Source: Prolixibacteraceae bacterium UBA1413
GTDB lineage: Bacteria; Bacteroidota; Bacteroidia; Bacteroidales; Prolixibacteraceae
Length of the DNA: 64,000 bases
Direction of reading: 5' to 3'
Assembly (NCBI GenBank): GCA_002304925.1
Contig: DBPT01000029.1
Location: 62,001-126,000 of the forward strand
A program made the translations under genes and the position numbers. The notes below the pieces were generated by a model that was not told the DNA's origin, did not search any database, and saw only the letters and a program-made list of their open reading frames with translations. Shown here in pieces: positions 44,114 to 51,174 of the stretch. Every line of letters begins with the position of its first letter. Within the stretch, counting starts at the first letter, position 1.

Positions 44114-44127
44114 CCTGATTTATCAGG
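44114..44127. promoter_or_regulatory. Palindrome before the Crp/Fnr gene, possible operator
   Basis: CCTGATTTATCAGG is a perfect 6-2-6 inverted repeat 20 bases upstream of the -7 element of the Crp/Fnr-like gene, so it overlaps the -33 region. Its spacing differs from the classic TTGAT-N4-ATCAA box. Confidence 0.3.
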
Positions 44128-44147
44128 AAATCGACTTCAATAAGTGC

Positions 44148-44155
44148 TATATTTG
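44148..44155 (+). promoter_or_regulatory. -7 promoter element (TATATTTG) of the Crp/Fnr gene
   Basis: TATATTTG matches TAnnTTTG; the ATG lies 72 bases downstream. Confidence 0.45.
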
Positions 44156-44227
44156 CGATATTCACAGAAAGTGATATATTTATATGTTTTAAATAAAGGG
44201 GATTTACTAACTTTTTTGCGGACTGAT

Positions 44228-44929
44228 ATGAGAACGATGCTGAAAAGGCCAACGGAAGAAGAGACCGATCTGGGAGGGTTTCAGCTTTTCAAGAAGCTGA
44301 CCGATGAGGAACTTAATCGTCTCAATTTTGAAAAGAGTTGTTCAGCTTACCGGAAAGGGACCATTGTGTACCGGGAAGGGAGTCGCTTAACCGGTTTTTA
44401 CTGTGTAACCAAAGGAATCGTAAAGGTTTTCAAAACGGGTATTGATGGGAAGGAACAGATCATCAGGTTTGCCAAGAAAGGAGAGATCATCGCTTACCGC
44501 TCCTTGCTGAGTCAGGAATTGGCCTGTACCACTGCCAAAGTTATTGAAGAGGCGGTTTTGTGTCATGTTCCCTATCAGACGCTGCTATTCCTAATACAGA
44601 ACAACTGGCAGTTTTCGCATCACATGCTGCAGATTGTTTGCCGTGAATTACGTGAAGCCAATGATTACATCACAGATATCGCCCAGAAATCAGTGCGCGA
44701 AAGGTTGGCTGAAGTACTGCTGCTCCTCCGGGAAAGTTTCGAGCTGGATCACCAGAACACTTTACAGATTTCGCTGACGCGTGAGGAATTGGCCAATATG
44801 GTGGGAACCGCCACGGAATCGGTCATCAGGCTGCTCTCGGAATTCCGGCAGGACAATCTGATAGAACTGCAGGGGAGGAAGATAAAATTCCTCAATATTC
44901 CGGGACTCCGCAAAGTGGCGGGGATATAA
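44228..44929 (+). CDS. Crp/Fnr family transcriptional regulator
   Basis: The 233-residue protein has an N-terminal cyclic-nucleotide-binding-like beta roll (FRKGTIVYREGSRLTGFYCVTKGIVKVFK), the long dimer helix, and a C-terminal winged HTH (ISLTREELANMVGTATESVIRLLSEFRQ, about residues 178-205). The recognition helix TATESVIRLL is of the FNR type, with Glu and Arg placed to read TTGAT. The clustered N-terminal Cys of oxygen-sensing FNR are missing, and the cAMP-binding RxS motif is not evident, so the effector is unknown. The Met at 44228 was preferred over an earlier one at 44144 that precedes the -7 element. The methyltransferase gene follows after 37 bases. Confidence 0.88.
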   Translation: MRTMLKRPTEEETDLGGFQLFKKLTDEELNRLNFEKSCSAYRKGTIVYREGSRLTGFYCVTKGIVKVFKTGIDGKEQIIRFAKKGEIIAYRSLLSQELACTTAKVIEEAVLCHVPYQTLLFLIQNNWQFSHHMLQIVCRELREANDYITDIAQKSVRERLAEVLLLLRESFELDHQNTLQISLTREELANMVGTATESVIRLLSEFRQDNLIELQGRKIKFLNIPGLRKVAGI

Positions 44930-44966
44930 TCCCCTGGTTACAACCGTTCCGTAAACTTGCGTTTCC

Positions 44967-45749
44967 ATGCAGAACCGGCATACCGACCGCCAGCTATACT
45001 TCAATGAACAGGAGATCACTACCGGGAAACATGTCATCCCTTATATTGAAAAGTTCATGCCTGTTACCCCCGGCATGCGGATTCTGGAAGTAGGCTGTGG
45101 AGAAGGAGGCAACCTGAAACCATTTCTGGCCCGGGAATGCAAGGTCACCGGTGTTGACATTTCGGAAGGTAAGATCACCCTCGCCCGCAATTTTTTTGCC
45201 GCCTTACCTGAAAGTGCCCGACCTGAACTGATCTGCGACGACATTTACAACCTCACCCCCCCTGCCGAAAAATATGACTTGGTACTGATGCGTGATGTGA
45301 TTGAACATATCCACGACCAGGAAAGGTTTCTTTTCTTTATCAGGCAATTCATGCATAAAAAGACAATATTCTTTCTGGGCTTTCCTCCCTGGCAAAACCC
45401 TTTCGGAGGCCATCAGCAGGTGTGCAGAAACAGGCTCCTTTCCCACCTGCCTTATTTCCATCTTCTTCCGGCTGCCCTTTACAAAGCCGTCCTGAAAATG
45501 GGCGGGGAAAGTGAAAACTCCATAAACAGCCTTCTGGAAATCAAAGAGACAGGACTTTCAACAGAGCATTTTGAAAAAATCTTCACCAGGGCGGGTTATA
45601 CCCGCTTGTCCGTCAGCTTTTTCCTGATCAATCCAAACTATGAAGTCAAATTCGGGCTGAAACCGGTGAAACAGTGCGGGGTAATTTCACGAATCCCTCA
45701 TCTGAGAAACTATTTCACCACGTCGGTTTTTTATCTCCTGACTCCCTGA
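44967..45749 (+). CDS. Class I SAM-dependent methyltransferase
   Basis: A 260-residue Rossmann methyltransferase of the methyltransf_11/25 type. Motif I is RILEVGCGEGGNLKPF near residue 33-48, the ribose-binding Asp is in VTGVDISEGKI, and motif IV reads YDLVLMRDVIEHIHD. The second half has aromatic-rich sequence that may form the acceptor site; the substrate could be a small molecule, quinone or sugar. No substrate can be named from the context. It is downstream of the Crp/Fnr gene and convergent with the EnvC-like gene. Confidence 0.85.
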   Translation: MQNRHTDRQLYFNEQEITTGKHVIPYIEKFMPVTPGMRILEVGCGEGGNLKPFLARECKVTGVDISEGKITLARNFFAALPESARPELICDDIYNLTPPAEKYDLVLMRDVIEHIHDQERFLFFIRQFMHKKTIFFLGFPPWQNPFGGHQQVCRNRLLSHLPYFHLLPAALYKAVLKMGGESENSINSLLEIKETGLSTEHFEKIFTRAGYTRLSVSFFLINPNYEVKFGLKPVKQCGVISRIPHLRNYFTTSVFYLLTP

Positions 45750-45807
45750 GTCTCCCGGCTGATTTTCTGGTATTGCTCCTTCACAAGAAGCGGAGGACCG
45801 GGGATTT

Positions 45808-47025
45808 TTACATGGCCAGCCAATCTTCAGGATCCAGCTTCCGGCTTTCCTTCCAGATCTGAAATTTCAGTATGGTCCGGTCTCCGTCGTTGGCATCCGT
45901 AAACACAGTGCCCAGGTTTTGACGGATTTTCACCGCATCTCCCTTTTTAACTGAAACATTGATGAGGTTAGAATAAACGGTAAGGTACTGGCCGTGGCGG
46001 AGGATCACTGCCATATTGCCGCCTGTGATTCCGAAAACACGGCTGACTTCACCTTTAAAGACAGCCCTGGCTTTGGCGCCTTGCTCCGTGGAGATGGTCA
46101 CTCCGTTGTTGTTGACAGTGACATTTTTCAATACCGGATGAGCATGAACGCCAAACTTCTCGGTGATGATCCCTTTTTCCACCGGCCAGGGAATTCTTCG
46201 TCTGTTCTGTTCAAAATCGGTTCCTGCCAGTTTTTGCTCCGGGGTAAGCGTAAATCCCGTGCCACCCGGCTCGCCCGATTTTGCCGTTTTCCGGGCCTCT
46301 TCTTCAATAATACGCTGGATCTCCTGTTCAAGCTGCTGTTCAATACGCCGTTGCTGCGCCAGTTTGTTCCGCAAATCAGATTTCTTCTTCTGCAGCTCTT
46401 TTGCAACAGAATCCTGACGCTTCTTCTGCTCCCCCAGCTTCCTGCTCTCCGATTCCTGCTCCGTCATCACCGAGGCCTTCGCCTGCTGTTGGTTTTCAAG
46501 ATCACTTTTCTTCCTGTTCAGAATATGCTGAATTGAAGCAATCGTTTCAGCCTGCTTGCGGCGATAATCGGCGTATTGCTTTACATATACAATCCTCCGG
46601 TAGGCCTGGTTGAAATTCTCTGCCGAAAGGAAAAAAAGAAGCTTGTCGGAAGAACGCTGGTTTTTCCAGGCTAACCGGACCATCAGAGCATACTCCTGCC
46701 TGATTTTTTCAAGATCGGAAGATAACATCTGAACCACCGTGGCATTGTCGTCGATCAGCGACTGCAGAAGAGACACCTCACTCTTCATGGTCGAAATCAA
46801 CTGGTTGCGTTTTTCAATCTGATTATTGAGAAGTCTCAGTTTACCCAGGGTGGCCTTCTGGCTGGCATCTACCTTCCCCAGCAACTCATTGGTGTAAAGG
46901 ATTTCCCGGGCAGCCGATTCTTTCTTTTTCCTGAGTTCATCAAGCGATTGCCCGTACACTTCTGATCCTGCAAAAATCAGAGAGAGAATCAACAAATAAA
47001 ACTTTGTGGGAGCAAATTTCCTCAT
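45808..47025 (-). CDS. EnvC-like murein hydrolase activator with degenerate LytM domain
   Basis: A 405-residue periplasmic protein with a signal peptide (FYLLILSLIFAGSEVYG), two long coiled coils (about 25-110 and 160-250, many Gln/Glu/Lys/Arg), and a C-terminal LytM/M23 domain from about 285. In active M23 peptidases the zinc is held by H-x-x-x-D and H-x-H; here these positions read NNNGVT and ILKFQI, so no zinc site remains. That is the pattern of EnvC and NlpD, which activate cell-wall amidases at the division site rather than cut peptidoglycan. It is the last gene of the unit dut-TPR-DUF4292-envC. Confidence 0.88.
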   Translation of the reverse strand: MRKFAPTKFYLLILSLIFAGSEVYGQSLDELRKKKESAAREILYTNELLGKVDASQKATLGKLRLLNNQIEKRNQLISTMKSEVSLLQSLIDDNATVVQMLSSDLEKIRQEYALMVRLAWKNQRSSDKLLFFLSAENFNQAYRRIVYVKQYADYRRKQAETIASIQHILNRKKSDLENQQQAKASVMTEQESESRKLGEQKKRQDSVAKELQKKKSDLRNKLAQQRRIEQQLEQEIQRIIEEEARKTAKSGEPGGTGFTLTPEQKLAGTDFEQNRRRIPWPVEKGIITEKFGVHAHPVLKNVTVNNNGVTISTEQGAKARAVFKGEVSRVFGITGGNMAVILRHGQYLTVYSNLINVSVKKGDAVKIRQNLGTVFTDANDGDRTILKFQIWKESRKLDPEDWLAM

Positions 47026-47029
47026 GTCC

Positions 47030-47845
47030 CTAATTTAAAGAAACCCTTTGATATTTTTCAGGAATCTTAAGGGTGACAAATTCACCGTCTTCTGTTGAAA
47101 AACCCGACATCCGGGCAATGACAGACATCCTGTTCCGTTCCGATGTGACATTCAGCTCCATCGCTGCCGGGTAGTATTTTACACCCACCTGTTCATAATC
47201 ACTGAACACCATTTCGGCCATCCTGGAATTCACAAGGTCTTCCATCCTGATTTTCCGGACCACAAACAACAACGGGTCAAAGTAATAGGTATAGACTACC
47301 GGCATGGCCGCCTTTTCTGACGCTTCGGGATAGAGCACGTACATCCCCTCCTCAATCCTGGTGTCATACGCCTGCATTTCCCCGGGCTTCTCAAAGAGAG
47401 AAAAAACATCGGCGGATAGGATGGCCTGCACCGTCCTGAAATTCAAATCGAGACCCATTTTGCGTGACAATGGTGCATAGGTGCCTGAATAATAGCTCTT
47501 TTCAAAGTAATTGACATACAAAACCGAATCAGGAGTCATTAAAACCCGGGCTACCAGTAAATTGAATTTTGATATGGAAATGAGGACCGAACTGTCCCGT
47601 ACCGCCTGGATTCCGGCCCTGAGAGAACCACTATTTTTCCCGTCGTCAAACTGTACATTGATCCGCTTAATGTTGAACCGGATGTAATCAAAGCTGTTCT
47701 CCTCTGCCTTTCTGAAAATTTTCTGGGAGCTGACTGGCCGTAAACGTTCCGCCGGAACTTTTTCCGTGGTTTTACATGAAAAGAGAAAAACCAACGTGAA
47801 GAGTACGACCAGCCGCAGGGGATTCAAATTCCGGTGATGATCCAT
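47030..47845 (-). CDS. DUF4292 lipoprotein
   Basis: A 271-residue lipoprotein (signal ending LFSC, Cys24) with the DUF4292 domain found throughout Bacteroidota. The pattern of long amphipathic strands (FDYIRFNIKRINVQFDDG, SVLISISKFNLLVARVLMTPDSVLYVNYFEKSYY) resembles the LolA/LolB-type half-barrel that binds lipid acyl chains; this fold relation is an inference. The first gene downstream, five bases away, encodes the EnvC-like activator, and a TPR lipoprotein is six bases upstream, so the three probably act in the envelope together. Confidence 0.85.
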   Translation of the reverse strand: MDHHRNLNPLRLVVLFTLVFLFSCKTTEKVPAERLRPVSSQKIFRKAEENSFDYIRFNIKRINVQFDDGKNSGSLRAGIQAVRDSSVLISISKFNLLVARVLMTPDSVLYVNYFEKSYYSGTYAPLSRKMGLDLNFRTVQAILSADVFSLFEKPGEMQAYDTRIEEGMYVLYPEASEKAAMPVVYTYYFDPLLFVVRKIRMEDLVNSRMAEMVFSDYEQVGVKYYPAAMELNVTSERNRMSVIARMSGFSTEDGEFVTLKIPEKYQRVSLN

Positions 47846-47851
47846 GGGATA

Positions 47852-49600
47852 TTATTCTTCGATATACTTTTTTTCCGAGATCTTTTGTCTCAGGATTTTG
47901 GAGTCCGAGCCCTGGTCGACAGCTTTTTGCCAGTTTTCGAGAGCTTTTTCGGTTTCGCCGAGCATAAAAAGGATGTCACCATAATGTTCCGTAAGGGTAG
48001 CATTTTCCTCTTCCGAATGGGTAAGAGCGGTTTCCATATAAAAACGGGCCAGGGTGTAGTTCTTCTTTTTGAACAAGACCCAGGCATAGGTGTCGAGGTA
48101 AGTGGCGTTGTCGGGAAACCGCTTGATCACCTTGCCGCTCATGCGTTCTGCCTTTTCCAGATTCCGGCCGGCAAGGGAGAGGTAATAAGCATAGTTGTTC
48201 AGCGCCATAAAGTTGTCGGGGTCCAGTTCCACTGCTTCGTCAAAAAGCGCAAATGCCTCATTCAGCTTATCCTGCTTATACAGGGCCTCCCCTTTGAGAA
48301 AGACAAACTGCCCTTTCATCAGGTTGTTGTCAATGACGTAATTCAATCCCTCATCGCTGATAGAAATGACATCTTCGAAGTTTTCGAGCTGAAGGGCACC
48401 GATGGCCTGAAAGAAATAAAGCCGGGACTGGTTGGGATAGATTTCCAGAGCTGATTGACCATGGTCATACAACGATTGCCACTCCTGAAGGTCATTGTCG
48501 AGATATAGAATCTGTTCCCAGATGGGGTAGTCGTTCACGCCCTTTTCAACCACTCTGAGAAGTTTTTCACGAGCTTCCCTATTTTTTTTGTTGCGGATGA
48601 GATATTCGGCATATATCGAATAGATCCTGAAATCATCGGGATATTCGTCCGACAATATTTTTAACAGCTCTTCATTTTGTTCCTGTGTCAGGGGAAATTC
48701 ACTTTTTTCTCCTGTGTGAAGCAAGTAAAGCTGTAATTTGGTGTCGATATCGACGCCTTCGCCCGTGAACCCTTTTTTGGTAAATTCATACGCCCGGGCC
48801 GTATCTCCTTCGTCCAGATACATTGATGCCAGTGAAAAATTTACGAAACCGTTTGAAGGATCGAGTTCGAGGATTTTCATATAATTTTTCAGCGCATTCT
48901 CCTTATCGCCCTGGTCTTTATAGAGATCGGCCAGCAATCCGTAATAACGGGGATCAGCGGGATATGCGGCAATCAGCCGCTGAATCTCGGCAAAAGCCTC
49001 TTTCACCTTTCCTGACTGCAGGAAAATCTCCTGTCTGGCCAATGAAATCTGGTCGATGATCCCGGTTTTCTTTTCCAGTTCGTCCAGGGTGCGGATGGCC
49101 TCGTCAAAATTTTTGGCACTGCTGAGTTCCAAGGCTTTCAGGAACAGGTACTCCTCCCTGTCGGGCTCCATTTTTGCCAGCTGGCCAAACAATTGCGCCG
49201 ATTCCCTGTTTTTCCCGGTCTGCTGATAGATTTTGGCCAGGAGCAGCTTGTACCATTTGTTGCCGGGGTTGATCCGGATGGCCTTTTCCAGGAGCAGGGA
49301 AGCACTGGTCAGATCGTTGTTCATGAGGTGCAGATTGGCCAGTTCGTACATGGCAGCCGATGAGTTGCCATCTATCTCAAGACAGGCCGACAATAGGGAA
49401 ACCGATTTTTGAGGATTTCCGACCATTTTCTGCTTCAGGGCTTCTATGAAAAGATATTCAAATTCCTTTTTCTTCTCTTCGGAAACAGCAGCCACAGGGG
49501 TCTCCTCCTGCGAATCTTTTTTTACGGTTTTCGAAGGACCGGCGCATGAAACTACGAACGCTGCCAGGAGGAACAATATCCACACGATTCTTCTGTTCAT
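47852..49600 (-). CDS. TPR-repeat lipoprotein
   Basis: The 582-residue protein has a lipoprotein signal (VWILFLLAAFVVSCAG, Cys at about 19) and then is almost wholly made of tetratricopeptide repeats, recognisable as A-x-x-x-Y/F-x-A...P repeats such as ALYEKAIRINPGNKWYKLLLAKIY-like units. It would be a scaffold on the inner side of the outer membrane or on the inner membrane. The start was moved 46 codons inside the longest frame, which overlaps dut, because the signal peptide begins at MNRRIVWIL. It is four bases behind dut and six before the DUF4292 gene, so all belong to one unit. Confidence 0.88.
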   Translation of the reverse strand: MNRRIVWILFLLAAFVVSCAGPSKTVKKDSQEETPVAAVSEEKKKEFEYLFIEALKQKMVGNPQKSVSLLSACLEIDGNSSAAMYELANLHLMNNDLTSASLLLEKAIRINPGNKWYKLLLAKIYQQTGKNRESAQLFGQLAKMEPDREEYLFLKALELSSAKNFDEAIRTLDELEKKTGIIDQISLARQEIFLQSGKVKEAFAEIQRLIAAYPADPRYYGLLADLYKDQGDKENALKNYMKILELDPSNGFVNFSLASMYLDEGDTARAYEFTKKGFTGEGVDIDTKLQLYLLHTGEKSEFPLTQEQNEELLKILSDEYPDDFRIYSIYAEYLIRNKKNREAREKLLRVVEKGVNDYPIWEQILYLDNDLQEWQSLYDHGQSALEIYPNQSRLYFFQAIGALQLENFEDVISISDEGLNYVIDNNLMKGQFVFLKGEALYKQDKLNEAFALFDEAVELDPDNFMALNNYAYYLSLAGRNLEKAERMSGKVIKRFPDNATYLDTYAWVLFKKKNYTLARFYMETALTHSEEENATLTEHYGDILFMLGETEKALENWQKAVDQGSDSKILRQKISEKKYIEE

Positions 49601-49604
49601 TCTT

Positions 49605-50039
49605 TCAGTTTTTTCCCGTATGACCAAAACCACCCTCTCCCCGAACGGTGGATTCCAGGTCATTTGACAATTTCCATTCCACTTTTTCATAGGCAGCAAC
49701 CACCATCTGGCAGATCCGGTCCCCGTTTCTGACCACAAAATCCTCGGAAGAGAGATTGATCAGGATAACGCAAATCTCCCCCCTGTAGTCTGCATCAATG
49801 GTTCCGGGAGTATTCAGAACGGTGATTCCCTTTTTCAGGGCCAGCCCGCTCCGCGGTCTGATCTGCGCTTCATACCCTTCCGGAATTTCCACATACAAAC
49901 CCGTGGGAACCAGTTTCCGTTCAAGGGGTTTCAGCACCATATCCTCTGAAAGAAATGCGCGCAAATCCATCCCTGAAGAATGAGGCGTACTGTATGCCGG
50001 AAGACCGTTCCCCGACCGGTTGATAATCCTAACCTCCAT
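49605..50039 (-). CDS. dut: Deoxyuridine 5'-triphosphate nucleotidohydrolase
   Basis: dUTPase hydrolyses dUTP to dUMP, which keeps uracil out of DNA and supplies dTMP synthesis. The 144-residue trimeric-type enzyme shows the five motifs in order: SSGMDLRA, PRSGLALKKG, GTIDADYRGEICVILIN, RICQMVV and the C-terminal arm RGEGGFGHTGK. The start MEVRIINRSGN is fixed by a TAnnTTTG element 20 bases upstream. It heads the unit that continues with the TPR, DUF4292 and EnvC-like genes. Confidence 0.96.
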   Translation of the reverse strand: MEVRIINRSGNGLPAYSTPHSSGMDLRAFLSEDMVLKPLERKLVPTGLYVEIPEGYEAQIRPRSGLALKKGITVLNTPGTIDADYRGEICVILINLSSEDFVVRNGDRICQMVVAAYEKVEWKLSNDLESTVRGEGGFGHTGKN

Positions 50040-50059
50040 AAAATCACCTGTAAAAGCCG

Positions 50060-50067
50060 CAAAGATA
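50060..50067 (-). promoter_or_regulatory. -7 promoter element (TATCTTTG) of the dut unit
   Basis: Minus-strand TATCTTTG matches TAnnTTTG and ends 20 bases before the dut ATG; it excludes the much longer frame start at 50183. Confidence 0.5.
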
Positions 50068-50309
50068 GGGAAATCGGCAGAAAATCGGGGGATGTTAACA
50101 TTTATTATGAAGAGAATCTCTATCTTTAGATTTTCATTAAAGGGATGAAATTCAGAATTGTTTTTTATATGAACCTTTACCACCGTTTCGGAAAAGGCCT
50201 TTACGAGTGCTGGATTTGTTGATCTCGCACCCTACCGCCTTTGCGACCTCCTTTCCTTTGCGTATTACTTTCATCATTCACCAGGCCACCACCGCCGATT
50301 TCTTTAACC

Positions 50310-51110
50310 ATGCCGGGAATCATTTTTGATATCAAGCCTTTTGCCATTCACGACGGACCAGGCATCCGCACCACGGTTTTTCTGAAAGGGTGCCCCTTAA
50401 GATGCCTGTGGTGCCACAATCCCGAGAGCTGGCACCCGGAGCCGGAATCTGCAGGCAAATCGATCATCCTTGACGGCAGGGAATTCCGGGAGAGTGAGAC
50501 CATTGGCCGGGAGGTCACGGTGCAGGAGGTAATGGCTGAAATCAGGAAAGAAAGGATTATCATGGAAGAGAGCGGCGGGGGAATCACCTTTTCGGGAGGA
50601 GAACCCCTCATGCAACCCGGTTTTCTCGCGGAATTGCTGGAAGCGGCGTGGCTGGAAGGATTCCACACCGCGGTCGATACCTCGGGGCATGCCCCAAAAA
50701 GCGATTTTGAAAGGATACTTCCCTATACCTCCCTCTTCCTGTATGACATCAAAATCATGGATGACCCTCTTCATACCGCCGGCACAGGGGTTTCAAACCA
50801 GCTGGCCCTGGAGAATTTCAGTTGGCTGATACATCAGGGGAAACCGGTCAGGATACGCATCCCCCTGGTCCGGAATATTACAGCTACCCGGGAAAATATA
50901 AACGCAATCCTGGGATTCCTATCTCCGCATGTCCGACAGATCGGACAGATCGACCTCCTGCCCTACCATCGCAACGGAATCCACAAATACCGGAAACTGG
51001 GCTTGGTTTGTCAAATGCCTCCCCGGGATGACACGCCGGAGCCTGAAGAGATAGAGGAGATCGGACAGATTTTCAGGGATGCCGGATTCAGGATAAAAAA
51101 GGGGGGATAA
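50310..51110 (+). CDS. Glycyl-radical enzyme activating enzyme (radical SAM)
   Basis: The 266-residue protein is a radical SAM activase that installs the glycyl radical on its partner. It has GxxCxxxCxxC as G-C28-PLR-C32-LW-C35-HNPES, preceded by the activase signature DGPGIRTTVFLKGC, and the SAM-binding GGGITFSGGEPLMQ and VDTSG motifs. It lacks the Cys-rich ferredoxin-like insert found in many activases (there are no Cys between residues 36 and about 230), so it is of the short pyruvate-formate-lyase-activase shape. The partner is the GRE gene 64 bases downstream. The start is the Met of MPGIIFDIKPF; the longer frame encodes an unlikely Pro-rich leader. Confidence 0.92.
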   Translation: MPGIIFDIKPFAIHDGPGIRTTVFLKGCPLRCLWCHNPESWHPEPESAGKSIILDGREFRESETIGREVTVQEVMAEIRKERIIMEESGGGITFSGGEPLMQPGFLAELLEAAWLEGFHTAVDTSGHAPKSDFERILPYTSLFLYDIKIMDDPLHTAGTGVSNQLALENFSWLIHQGKPVRIRIPLVRNITATRENINAILGFLSPHVRQIGQIDLLPYHRNGIHKYRKLGLVCQMPPRDDTPEPEEIEEIGQIFRDAGFRIKKGG

Positions 51111-51174
51111 GCCCCATAAGGCTTAACATTGCTTTGTCGCAACAGATATTCAATAATGAAAAAAATGCAATAAG

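Noticed and set aside
43797..44252. 151-codon minus-strand frame behind the GH32-like gene
   Set aside because: Only its middle part resembles a protein (YceI); it is better read as a broken gene than as an intact small protein.
45808..47025. Active M23 peptidase
   Set aside because: The LytM zinc ligands are missing, so an activator role of the EnvC type fits better than hydrolysis.
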